From NCBI GenBank assembly GCA_003252225.1, contig QKFE01000044.1:1-34547 (forward strand): a DNA stretch of 34,547 nucleotides, in the 5' to 3' direction. Source of the stretch: Kiritimatiellales bacterium. Lineage in GTDB: Bacteria; Verrucomicrobiota; Kiritimatiellia; Kiritimatiellales; Pontiellaceae. This document shows, piece after piece, positions 18,037 through 26,729 of the stretch. The first letter of the stretch is position 1. Each line of letters begins with the position of its first letter. The notes below the pieces were generated by a model. The model was not told where the DNA came from and searched no databases. It worked only from the letters and a program-made list of their open reading frames with translations. Made by a program: the position numbers and the translations under genes.

Positions 18037-18483
18037 TTATTTAAGAAGCTCTTCGAGTAGATGCCATCGATTTTCAAATTCAGGGGGAATTTTAGAAAGT
18101 GGTATGTTATCTACTCCACCCCCCTTTTCTGTTTTATTTCCATTATTTACTACTAGTTGTAATTTCCCGATCTCATCATGAGTTGCTATGAAAAAACGAT
18201 CTCCAGTGGTGCTCAACTCTTTATCGGGAGAGTAAAATACCCAAATATCGGGATGAATTTTTTCTAAATCGGTATATTTGGGATAATAACCTGTCACAAA
18301 ATTTTTCTGATTTTTGCTAGTCTTAACTTCGACTCGAACAAATTTGTGATTCTCGCCAGCAACTATGATGTCTGTAGCTTTGTTGTTTCCAAATGTTACA
18401 GAAGCTTGAAATCCTTTTTTCAATAATTCTGCGCAGACTCTAAACTCACCTGCTATTCCTAACATATGTTTGCTCATATCCAT
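18037..18483 (-). CDS. Orphan PD-(D/E)XK nuclease-like protein of unknown function
   Basis: 'GIAGEFRVCAELLKKGFQASVTFGNNKATDIIVAGENHKFVRVEVKTSK': E...D...EVK arrangement typical of PD-(D/E)XK folds; upstream GGAG; locally AT-rich. Confidence 0.6.
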   Translation of the reverse strand: MDMSKHMLGIAGEFRVCAELLKKGFQASVTFGNNKATDIIVAGENHKFVRVEVKTSKNQKNFVTGYYPKYTDLEKIHPDIWVFYSPDKELSTTGDRFFIATHDEIGKLQLVVNNGNKTEKGGGVDNIPLSKIPPEFENRWHLLEELLK

Positions 18484-18545
18484 TTTTGGTCTCCAAGTTT
18501 ATTTCATTCGAATAATTGATTCGCTTGAAATATGTGCGGCAATGA

Positions 18546-19382
18546 TCATTTCACCCCGACGACATAAGCGACCCAGCCCTGAACGTTTTCGTAGGTTTTG
18601 CGGAGGCGGTAGATTTCGTCGGATTCGCCGTCGTCGTTGAAATCGTGCAGGTAGACTTCGGCTTTGGCGAAGCCGGCTTCTTTGAGGAGTTCCTGAATTT
18701 CCATGAGGGTCCAGAGGCGCCATTCGTAGGTGAAGGCTTTTTCGATTTTGCCGTAGCCGGGCACTTTGAAATGGATGTGGCAGGTGGTGTCGTGGTTGAT
18801 GGGGTTATAGTCGGCCTGTTCCCAGATATATTCAAAGTCGGGGATTTTGACGCCTTCGGGGGTGGTGAGTCCGGGGATTTCGCGAACGTCGTCGGATTTC
18901 GCCATAATGGATTCGGTTCCGCCGTAAATATCCAACACAAAAAGGCCTTCATCGTTCAGCGCGCTACAGACTTTTTGGAAGTAGTTGCGGAGGGTGTTGC
19001 GTTCTTTGAAAACACAGAAGGAAAAGTTGAGCGCAAAGGTTATATCGACTTTGGGCGTGGTTTTTTCGAGCACGTCGCCGCAAATGAGATGCAGCCGTTC
19101 TTTCTGGTTATCGGTCAGTTTGGATACGTTGTATTTAACGCCCCAGTCGAGGGTCGGCTGATGGAAGTCGATGCCCCACGCCTGATTGATTTTGTTGCGC
19201 TGTACCCAGCGCGCGGCGAGTTTGGCGGTGCCGCAGAAATCTTCGCGGACGGTCAGCGGCGTGCGTTTCCAGTGTTTGGTGTAAACGCGTTTGCCGAAGT
19301 CGAGATCGGTATCGACGTTTTGGACGGATGCTTCGTAAAGCCAGTGGATATCGGGCGGTGTTTTCTTTTTCTTTTTTGCCAT
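18546..19382 (-). CDS. Class I SAM-dependent methyltransferase
   Basis: 'LTVREDFCGTAKLAARWVQRNKINQAWGIDFHQPTLDWG', 'LHLICGDVLEKTTPKVDITFALNFSFCVFKERNTLRNYFQKVCSALNDEGLFVLDIYGG'. Confidence 0.82.
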   Translation of the reverse strand: MAKKKKKTPPDIHWLYEASVQNVDTDLDFGKRVYTKHWKRTPLTVREDFCGTAKLAARWVQRNKINQAWGIDFHQPTLDWGVKYNVSKLTDNQKERLHLICGDVLEKTTPKVDITFALNFSFCVFKERNTLRNYFQKVCSALNDEGLFVLDIYGGTESIMAKSDDVREIPGLTTPEGVKIPDFEYIWEQADYNPINHDTTCHIHFKVPGYGKIEKAFTYEWRLWTLMEIQELLKEAGFAKAEVYLHDFNDDGESDEIYRLRKTYENVQGWVAYVVGVK

Positions 19383-19384
19383 GG

Positions 19385-20167
19385 TCAGGCCTCGAATATG
19401 TTTTTGAGATCACCGATTAAATGCGGGTTGGCGTAAATCAGAGAGGCGGCATGAGTTTTTGTTTTGTGCGGGTAAAACGCTTTCGCTGCGCCGGCGCGTT
19501 CCGCGATCAGCCCGCCAGCGGCATAATCCCAGAGATAAATATCGCTTTCAAAGAAGGCGTCCGATGCGCCTTCGGCCGTCCGGCAGATATCCAGCGCGGC
19601 CGCGCCGAAAATACGCACCTTGCGCGTTTGAAGTTCCAGTTGCCGGAAGCGTTCAAAGTGCGGTTCGGGGCAGGTGGCCATATATTTTGAAACGCCGCTC
19701 ACAACCAGAGCTTCGCGCAGGGTTTGCGTCTGCGAAACGCGGATTGGTTCACCGTTGCGTTTGGCTTCCGATTCGATATGGGCGGAATAGCAGGCATCCA
19801 GATCGGGTGCAAAAACACAGCCCGCCAAAACCTGTTCGCCAAGCCGGACAGCAACGGATGAGCACCAGTATTCAAACCCCTGAGAAAAATTTACCGTGCC
19901 GTCGATCGGGTCAATAATCCACTCATATTCGGTGGCGTCATTTGACGTCGTGTCCTCTTCGCCGAGAATCGAGTGGTTCGGAAAGGCCGAGAGAATAACC
20001 CCTTCGGCAATCTTCTGTGCTTCAACGTCGAGCAGCAGTTTCAGATCGTGGTCGGGCGATGCAAACGAATCTTTGCGTCGCGCCTTGTTTTGCTTCGCGT
20101 GCATTCCCGCTGCTTTCGCGGCCTTCACAGCAATATCGAGCAACACATCAAAAGAAATAGCATTCAT
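19385..20167 (-). CDS. Inositol monophosphatase family protein
   Basis: 'ILGEEDTTSNDATEYEWIIDPIDGTVNFSQGFEYWCSSVAVRLGEQVLAGCVFAP', 'RIFGAAALDICRTAEGASDAFFESDIYLWDYAAGGLIAERAGA' (E-E, DPIDGT, WD motifs). Start moved to 20167. Confidence 0.93.
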   Translation of the reverse strand: MNAISFDVLLDIAVKAAKAAGMHAKQNKARRKDSFASPDHDLKLLLDVEAQKIAEGVILSAFPNHSILGEEDTTSNDATEYEWIIDPIDGTVNFSQGFEYWCSSVAVRLGEQVLAGCVFAPDLDACYSAHIESEAKRNGEPIRVSQTQTLREALVVSGVSKYMATCPEPHFERFRQLELQTRKVRIFGAAALDICRTAEGASDAFFESDIYLWDYAAGGLIAERAGAAKAFYPHKTKTHAASLIYANPHLIGDLKNIFEA

Positions 20168-20303
20168 GCTTCGATTAAGCGGAAAACGGCGGGGCTTGGC
20201 AATCTTCTTTACGCTGCACGCGGAACCCGGCGGAAAAATCCCCGCTGTAAATAATACCGGTCGGGGCTTGTTCCTTTCAGCGGAAATCCAGCAAGGTGCG
20301 TGC

Positions 20304-21305
20304 ATGGATTTTTCTCGTACAATGGATGTGCTGGTAATTTGCGTCCCTGTTTTCGCGGTGATGGGGCTGGGGAAATGGCTGGGAATTACCGGCAAAATCA
20401 AGGACGAACACTGCACGTTTATCAACTGGCTAGTTTACACCTTTTCGCTGCCGTCGCTCATTTTCAATGAAGTCGCGAAACAGCGCTTTAATACGTTTTT
20501 CGATCCGGCGGTAATTTTAATGCCGCTGATCGGGTTGGTGCTGGTGGCGCTGCTGACGATGGGCATCGCCCGGATGAACAAATATAAGGGCGGGTTCGCG
20601 GCGGCCTTTGTTTTCGGCACCTTCTGGGCAAATGCCACCTATATCGGCCTGCCGCTCTGCCAGAACGCCTTCGGCGGTGAAGGGCTCGCAAAGGCCGCCA
20701 TTTATAACGGCTTCGTTCTGCCTTTTTTCATCCTCTTCGGTTATATGCTCATCGGTTTCTACGGCGCGGGATCGGGCGATGTCAAATTTTCGGCCCGCAT
20801 TAAAAAAGCCTTTTTGAACCCGATTTTATTGTCGGCGGTTGCGGGCATACTGATCGCGCTGCTGGCCGAACAGTTTCGGGCGGAAGACGGAACGCTGAAG
20901 CTGCACTCTTCCATCCTTTCGGTTGCGGCGATTTCCGGATCGTTCCTCAAAATGATCGGGTCGATGGGGCTGCCTTTAGCCCTGCTTTCCATCGGGGCGT
21001 CTCTGAAATGGGAGCAGACCAAATCGCATCTGGGCGCACTCGGCTGGACGGTTGGATGCAAGCTGATTCTGGTTCCGCTGGTTACGCTGCTTTTGATCCG
21101 GCTTTTCTGCCCGGAAGCAACGCCGGTCGCTTTGGGGGTAACCGTCATTCTGGCCGGAACCCCCAGCGCCGTCGCCAGCTATGTCGTCAGCTGCCAGCTC
21201 GGCGTCGAACGCGGTTTCGTTTCGTCGATGCTCGTGCTCAGCACCGCCTTAAGCGTACTCACCATTCCCGTTTGGGTTTATGTCGTGAAAGGTTTCGGTG
21301 GTTGA
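20304..21305 (+). CDS. AEC (auxin efflux carrier) family transporter
   Basis: MDFSRTMDVLVICVPVFAVMGLGKWLGITGKIKDEHCTFINWLVYTFSLPSLIFNEVAKQ; multiple TM segments; 'LAGTPSAVASYVVSCQLGVERGFVSSMLVLSTALSVLTIPVWVYV'. The ORF track start (19896) overlaps the IMPase gene and is unlikely. Confidence 0.88.
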   Translation: MDFSRTMDVLVICVPVFAVMGLGKWLGITGKIKDEHCTFINWLVYTFSLPSLIFNEVAKQRFNTFFDPAVILMPLIGLVLVALLTMGIARMNKYKGGFAAAFVFGTFWANATYIGLPLCQNAFGGEGLAKAAIYNGFVLPFFILFGYMLIGFYGAGSGDVKFSARIKKAFLNPILLSAVAGILIALLAEQFRAEDGTLKLHSSILSVAAISGSFLKMIGSMGLPLALLSIGASLKWEQTKSHLGALGWTVGCKLILVPLVTLLLIRLFCPEATPVALGVTVILAGTPSAVASYVVSCQLGVERGFVSSMLVLSTALSVLTIPVWVYVVKGFGG

Positions 21306-21325
21306 GCCAAAAGACGGCATGCGCC

Positions 21326-21778
21326 TCAAACCGCGGGAACGGGTTCAAACAGGGGATAATTCAGGTAGTAAAATTCCGGGGTACTCGCGTCGGCCCAATG
21401 AAATACAAGGTGGCCGACAAAGACCGAGACATATTCGCCGTTTTGGTGCATCAGATCGAAAGCGCCCGGTTCGGGCATTCGGCCCGTTTTCGCGGCGTTC
21501 AAAATCAGGTCAAAAGCAAACTGGCGCATTTCCGGCGGCAGAATCAGCTCAATCAGATTCCGGTTGACCGCTTCCGCAGCCGAGTGGCCGTACAGCCGGG
21601 CCGAAGCATCGTTCCAATAAAAAATTTTCCCGAAAAGGTTATACCCCTGCACCGCGATTTCCGGGTGCTGTTCCAGTTTGCGTAAAAATTCAGTGCGCGC
21701 CGTAAAACGGTCTTTATCGGCATCCCGGCAGATCGACCGGATTGTCTCTTTCGCGCTGTTGAATGTCAGTCTATTCAT
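21326..21778 (-). CDS. Stand-alone PAS domain protein
   Basis: 'AVQGYNLFGKIFYWNDASARLYGHSAAEAVNRNLIELILPPEM' PAS core; no output domain. Confidence 0.78.
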   Translation of the reverse strand: MNRLTFNSAKETIRSICRDADKDRFTARTEFLRKLEQHPEIAVQGYNLFGKIFYWNDASARLYGHSAAEAVNRNLIELILPPEMRQFAFDLILNAAKTGRMPEPGAFDLMHQNGEYVSVFVGHLVFHWADASTPEFYYLNYPLFEPVPAV

Positions 21779-21947
21779 TATCTCAACCTCTTCCGCTGCG
21801 TTATATCGAAAGCCGTCCGCGGCGTCAAAATGTTTTCATGCCTTGAAAATAATTTAAAAGTAACGCTTTCGGTCGGATCGTATTTCTCTGAAAAAGAGGC
21901 TGATCGGGACTGCCGGTTGTGGTATCGCTATCAGGAGGAGTGTTAAA

Positions 21948-23354
21948 ATGGACGCAAAAAAAGCAGGGGCATTCGTCGTTTCTTCCGGGATTACTTTTGT
22001 GCTCGGAATGCTTATCGGCCGGAGTCCGGCACCGGAACAGATACCGCTTGAGGCGATAAGGCCGGTGATCGAGCCGCCGAAAACAGAAATGATTTCGGAA
22101 GTCATTTTTCAACCGACCTCTATTGCCCCGGCTGCGGCGGTTTCTCCCGACGGAAATATTGACCAACTGTTCACGGAGATATCGTCCGAAAACTTCGGGC
22201 GGCTTGCGCGGCAGGCGGCGGATTCGCCGGATACGATGGAAAACGAGGCGCTGTTGCGGGTGCTGATTTCAAAATGGGCCGGACAGGATCCGGTGGCCGC
22301 CCTCGAATTTGCGCAGGGGATGGATCGCAGTGATCTGCTGTTTGAGGCGTTGAATAAAATGGGCGCTGCGCGCGGGGATGAAGCCCTGATCTGGCTCGAA
22401 AAAAATATCGGTGATATCGGCCGCCGCCGCTATCTGGCTCTCTCTGTTTATCAGGGGATGGCCAAAGCGGATGCCGCCGGAACCGTTGCAAAAGTGGAAA
22501 AGATGACGGCCGGGCCGGAGCGCGATGAAATCCTTTCCGTGGTGATGGATCAGTGGGCGAGGCAGGATATCAACGCCGTCTTTAACTGGATTGAAACCGC
22601 CGAACTCAATCCGCAGCTGCACAATATTTATAACTATGCGATGGGGCACTATATCGAAAAATCGCCCGCTCAGGCCGCGGCGCTCGTTGCCGAAATGCAG
22701 CCCTGCGAAATGAAGGCCGGATTCGCATCGCAGACCGGGCGAAAACTGGCGCAGGAGGATGTTAACGGCGCACTCACCTGGGCGCTGACGCTGGATGAGG
22801 CGGCGCAGAAACAGGCGCTGCTCAGCGTGATCGACACCTGGGCATCCGGCCCGGAAGGGGGCGATGCGCTGGCTTATATTATGGCCAATCCGGAATATCC
22901 CAATTACGCCGAACTTTTCAGCGCCGCCGCCGTCAGCCTTTCCTACAATGACCCCGATGCGCTGCTTGCTTCAATGGATTCCATGAGTGCGCAGGATCAG
23001 CTGGTCGCCGCCGAACGCCTTGCCATTGCGTTCAGCGCCACCAACCCCGCGCGCTGCGATCAGTGGCTCGACACCCTCGAGTCCGGCCCCGTTCGTGATA
23101 GTGCGCTGAAGCAGACCCTCGGAACCTATTTGTACAGCAATGTCAGCCGGGCCTTTGAACTTTCGCAAACCCTGTCCGATGAAGCCGTCCGCGAAGATTA
23201 TACCCAGCAGGTTATCGAATCCTGGATCACCGTTGATCAGGCAAAGGCGGAATCCGCTCTTAACAGCTCAGCCGTACTGACCGAGCAGCAAAAGAGGGCG
23301 ATTCTCGAACGGGTTTACAGCAAGGTGAAACCCAACGACTATTTACTGCCGTAA
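21948..23354 (+). CDS. Membrane-anchored alpha-helical repeat protein of unknown function
   Basis: RBS aggaggag; N-terminal TM (AGAFVVSSGITFVLGMLIG); recurring 'W..(Q)D..AAL.(F/W)' helical repeats. Confidence 0.8.
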   Translation: MDAKKAGAFVVSSGITFVLGMLIGRSPAPEQIPLEAIRPVIEPPKTEMISEVIFQPTSIAPAAAVSPDGNIDQLFTEISSENFGRLARQAADSPDTMENEALLRVLISKWAGQDPVAALEFAQGMDRSDLLFEALNKMGAARGDEALIWLEKNIGDIGRRRYLALSVYQGMAKADAAGTVAKVEKMTAGPERDEILSVVMDQWARQDINAVFNWIETAELNPQLHNIYNYAMGHYIEKSPAQAAALVAEMQPCEMKAGFASQTGRKLAQEDVNGALTWALTLDEAAQKQALLSVIDTWASGPEGGDALAYIMANPEYPNYAELFSAAAVSLSYNDPDALLASMDSMSAQDQLVAAERLAIAFSATNPARCDQWLDTLESGPVRDSALKQTLGTYLYSNVSRAFELSQTLSDEAVREDYTQQVIESWITVDQAKAESALNSSAVLTEQQKRAILERVYSKVKPNDYLLP

Positions 23355-23367
23355 TTGCGGCCACGCC

Positions 23368-24213
23368 CTATTTCAATTCAAAGGCCGCGGCGCGGTTGTT
23401 GAAAAAGGTGGGGATAATCAGCAGGTTGCGGTCGGGCAGAAATTCAAAATCGGCCGCATTTATTTTGGCTTCCGTTGTATCCATCAAAACAACGGTTTCG
23501 CCGGATTTTGTAATCAGGCTGGTACGGCCCTGCCAGTTGGAAGTCAGCCAGTTTCCCTTTCCGTCCGGTTTCAGCCCGTCGATCCCGGAATCGGTTTCGG
23601 CGATCGGGGTGATCGTTTTTGTTTTCGGGTCGATACGGCAGAGTTTACCGCTGCTTCCGTCGCCGGCCATCAGCGTTTCTCCATCCATAAACAGCCCGTT
23701 TGGCCGATTGATTTCGGGAGCTTTCAGCCAGTATTCCAGCTTTCCGTTTTCCAGTTTATAAAGCCGACCGTTTTCCGCGGAGGAGTCGCTGACATAAATC
23801 ACGCCGTTTCCGGCTGCGGCGGCATCGTTGAGAAATACAGCCCCTTTTGCGGCATATCGGTTTACGGTTTTTCCGGATTCAAGGCTGATTTCAACGAGGC
23901 AGTCAATATCGGTCACAAAAAGGCTGGCGCCGTAAATTGCCATCCCTTTCGGGGCATTGAGTCCCGTTGCCCACTTGATCTCCGTGACGTTTCCTTCCAG
24001 ATCGACTTTTGCAATGAAACCCAGCCCGTTTTTCTCCGCCGGTTTTCCGTTGATGCAGGAGACATAAAGCAGGTTATCGGCGGGATTGAACAGCACCGAT
24101 TCGGAAACGGAAAGCACCGATTCGGTTTCCCACACTTTGACCGGCGTATATTCCGGTGTACCCGAAACGGCGTATGCGGCACACAGAATACCGGCATAAA
24201 TTTGCGCCCTCAT
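23368..24213 (-). CDS. Secreted SMP-30/gluconolactonase-like beta-propeller protein
   Basis: Signal peptide MRAQIYAGILCAAYAVSG; 'LNAPKGMAIYGASLFVTDIDCLVEISLESGK', 'RPNGLFMDGETLMAGDGSSGKLCRIDPKTK'. Confidence 0.75.
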   Translation of the reverse strand: MRAQIYAGILCAAYAVSGTPEYTPVKVWETESVLSVSESVLFNPADNLLYVSCINGKPAEKNGLGFIAKVDLEGNVTEIKWATGLNAPKGMAIYGASLFVTDIDCLVEISLESGKTVNRYAAKGAVFLNDAAAAGNGVIYVSDSSAENGRLYKLENGKLEYWLKAPEINRPNGLFMDGETLMAGDGSSGKLCRIDPKTKTITPIAETDSGIDGLKPDGKGNWLTSNWQGRTSLITKSGETVVLMDTTEAKINAADFEFLPDRNLLIIPTFFNNRAAAFELK

Positions 24214-25251
24214 TTATCCCTCCTTTTTCGATCCGCTGCGAAGCTCCTCGTTTTTGTAATACTCGACTTTTCCCTCTTCGGCAAAACGCGCGGCCTTTTC
24301 CACCAGCTCTTTGCGCGCGGTTTCGGAAAGGGCGGCAAAGCGGTTCACCATCGACGCTTTTTCTTCAATCAGCTCCGGGGTTTCCGCGCCGGTAATTAAG
24401 ACGGAAACCGGCATCGACAGGGTGAAATGAATACACGCTTCCACCGAAAGCGCATCCGGAATAACCGGGTTTTTATCCGTCCACGTCACTTTCCCGTTCA
24501 TTGTTTTCGTTGCGAAAAAGCGACCGTCCGCCAGCGATTTCATCGCCAGAACAGCGATGTTGTTTTCGACCATTTTCGGCATCGTTGTTCCGATGAAGCT
24601 GTGTTTGGCGGCGGCATCGACCGGATTGACCGGAAACTGGCAGGTGACGCAGTTTTTTCGTACGGTTTCGTTTTCGAGCATCCGCGTGTGGGCATAGGGC
24701 GAAGCGTGGCCGGTAAAGCCGATGTGCTTCACTTTGCCCTCTTCTCTGGCCTTTATCGCGACGTCCAAAACCCCCTCAGTCAGCCGGGCGTCGGCATCTT
24801 CCGGATTTTCCAGCGAATGAATCTGCCATAAATCGATGACGTCGGTTTTGAGCCGTTTAAGCGACCCTTCCAAATGGGCTTTTGCGCTGCCGGCATTGCG
24901 GGCCTGCGTTTTGGTCATCAGGAAAATCCGGTCGCGGTATTTCGGCGTCAGATATTTCCCGTAACGCTCTTCGCTGCGGCCTTTGCCGTAACTTTCGGCG
25001 GTATCGAAAAACCGGACTCCGACTTCGAGTGCCTTTTCAATGGTCGCCTGCGCGACGGCTTCGTCTTCGGGCCAGCCGATGTGGTAACCGCCGAGGCCGA
25101 GGCAGGTGACGTTTACCCCCGTATTCCCGAGCGGACGCAGGGGTAAAATAGAGCCCAGTTTATCGGTTGCGGATTCGCCGGCTTTCGCCATCGGGGGCGC
25201 AAGCAGCGTTCCGGCAACCGCCATCTGTTGAAGAATATCTCGCCTTTTCAT
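24214..25251 (-). CDS. Aldo/keto reductase with N-terminal Tat-like signal
   Basis: MKRRDILQQMAVAGTLLAPPMAKA; 'LPLRPLGNTGVNVTCLGLGGYHIG', 'FFDTAESYGKGRSEERYGKYL', 'DVIDLWQIHSL', 'VKHIGFTGHASP'. Stop abuts the downstream ATG (24213). Confidence 0.92.
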   Translation of the reverse strand: MKRRDILQQMAVAGTLLAPPMAKAGESATDKLGSILPLRPLGNTGVNVTCLGLGGYHIGWPEDEAVAQATIEKALEVGVRFFDTAESYGKGRSEERYGKYLTPKYRDRIFLMTKTQARNAGSAKAHLEGSLKRLKTDVIDLWQIHSLENPEDADARLTEGVLDVAIKAREEGKVKHIGFTGHASPYAHTRMLENETVRKNCVTCQFPVNPVDAAAKHSFIGTTMPKMVENNIAVLAMKSLADGRFFATKTMNGKVTWTDKNPVIPDALSVEACIHFTLSMPVSVLITGAETPELIEEKASMVNRFAALSETARKELVEKAARFAEEGKVEYYKNEELRSGSKKEG

Positions 25252-25342
25252 GGGGCGAACCATAGCGCGGAAAGTTCCGGCTGAACAGCGGGAATCCCGA
25301 CAAACCACACCGGCGATCGCCGGCATTCCGCTTTACTTTGGT

Positions 25343-26515
25343 TTAGAGACCGAAGGCTTTAATGAAGCGTTCGGCGTCGAAATGTTCGGCGAACAGGCTG
25401 ACGATGGACTGGTGTTTGAGTTTGTCGTACAGCTGGAGTTTGGTGTTGGTGAAGCATTTATAGAGGGTGGCGTCGGTTTCGGCCGTATCCATCTGCACCG
25501 CGAGGGAGGGCAGTTGAGCGTTGGCGAGAATATCGAGTGTTTCCTTTGCGGGGGAATCGTCGTTTGCGCAGGTCAGAATAATCCCGCCGAGTTTTTCCTC
25601 CGGCAGGGCGTCGTTGTATTCAACAATCCGCCGGACGCGGCGGCGGGAACCGGCGCCGATAACGGCGATATCGCGCGGGCGCAGGCTGAGTTCCGGGTTG
25701 AAGAAGTCAAAATCCTGCGAGATGATTTTCACTTTGCGGCAGGGCTGGTGCCAGGCCTGCCCGGTTCGCCCGGTTTTAAGGGTGCGGTGCTGCTGGAAAT
25801 ATTTGCTGATCAGGTGCATCGACGGATTGTTGAGATATTTCACCTGCGGCATATAACCGAAAACCTTCAGCATCGGATCCCATTCCGGGAAAATCCGGGC
25901 GAGCGCCTCTTCGGTGATCACCTCCTTCATCTGGTCGAGTTTCGAGGGCAGCACTTTATTGAACAGCACCCCGGCGACCCGGTTGTGGTGGTGGGAAAAG
26001 TAGGAGAGATCCACCTCCAGCTCATCGATTGTCCGCCCGATTCCGCCGCCGACGAGATAAAGGATTTTTGCATCCAGCATATTGGCCACCCGCGCATTGG
26101 AAAGCCCGACCACAGAACCGACGCCGGGGTGCCCGGTTCCCTCCGCAATAATCAGCTTTTTATCCGAAAGCTGCTCCATCGTTTCGCAAATATTCTGCTC
26201 AAACCGGGCGGTAATTTCCCGCTGGTTGGTGCCGGAAATATAGTCCCGCGTCACGCCCGAAACCACGCGCACCGGCGAAAGCATCCCCATATCCGGCATA
26301 TCGAGCCCCGTAAACTCCTTTATAATCCGCACATCTTTATCGATCCGTTCGCCGCTGGGCAGCGTGGTCATCTCCTGCCCGACCGGCTTGAGATAGCCGA
26401 TATCCCCCGGATCGATAATTTTGCTGATCGCCGAAATAATGCCCAGACTGGTCACGGTTTTCCCGGCATGCTGCCGTTCCCCGGCAATGAAAACTACAGG
26501 CGGTTTTCTGCTCAT
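25343..26515 (-). CDS. P-loop protein related to BioD / N-terminal (DRTGG-containing) part of phosphotransacetylase
   Basis: 'VFIAGERQHAGKTVTSLGII' P-loop, 'IGYLKPVGQEM', 'LIIAEGTGHPGVGSVVGLSNARVANMLDAKILYLVGGGIGRTIDELEVDL', second domain 'LGGIILTCANDDSPAKETLDILANAQLPSLAVQMDTAETD'. Confidence 0.75.
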   Translation of the reverse strand: MSRKPPVVFIAGERQHAGKTVTSLGIISAISKIIDPGDIGYLKPVGQEMTTLPSGERIDKDVRIIKEFTGLDMPDMGMLSPVRVVSGVTRDYISGTNQREITARFEQNICETMEQLSDKKLIIAEGTGHPGVGSVVGLSNARVANMLDAKILYLVGGGIGRTIDELEVDLSYFSHHHNRVAGVLFNKVLPSKLDQMKEVITEEALARIFPEWDPMLKVFGYMPQVKYLNNPSMHLISKYFQQHRTLKTGRTGQAWHQPCRKVKIISQDFDFFNPELSLRPRDIAVIGAGSRRRVRRIVEYNDALPEEKLGGIILTCANDDSPAKETLDILANAQLPSLAVQMDTAETDATLYKCFTNTKLQLYDKLKHQSIVSLFAEHFDAERFIKAFGL

Positions 26516-26610
26516 CGATATCCTCCGTTATACTAAACGCCTTTTACCACAGCCGCGCGGCAGCACAGAGAAATAGTTTGCTGATTTTAGCGCCGCCATC
26601 GGCGTGTAGC

Positions 26611-26629
26611 AGCGTTTCTCAGAAACGCT
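26611..26629. repeat. Near-perfect palindrome (REP-like)
   Basis: agcgtttct-c-agaaacgct: 9-bp arms around one central base. Confidence 0.75.
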
Positions 26630-26649
26630 TATCCGCGATAGGTTCAGGC

Positions 26650-26674
26650 GGGGAGGGGGGCGCGGGGGGAGGGG
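26650..26674 (+). other. Strong putative G-quadruplex motif
   Basis: GGGGAGGGGGGCGCGGGGGGAGGGG: four runs of at least four G, loops of 1, 3 and 1 nt. Confidence 0.8.
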
Positions 26675-26729
26675 AAATATCCGCCGAGTTGGTTTGTGGA
26701 AGCAGCGGACGGTCTGCTATTAACGGGGC

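Noticed and set aside
18037-19382. PD-(D/E)XK-like gene plus methyltransferase as a restriction-modification pair
   Set aside because: The methyltransferase lacks DNA methylase motifs (no DPPY/NPPY or PC motif seen) and is adjacent to the inositol monophosphatase gene in an apparent operon; base composition differs between the two genes.
18645-19436. 263-aa plus-strand ORF opposite the methyltransferase
   Set aside because: Antisense shadow ORF, Phe/Gly/Val-rich with no family resemblance.
25250-26536. 428-aa plus-strand ORF opposite the BioD/Pta-N-like gene
   Set aside because: Antisense shadow ORF; the minus-strand protein has a P-loop and coherent domains.
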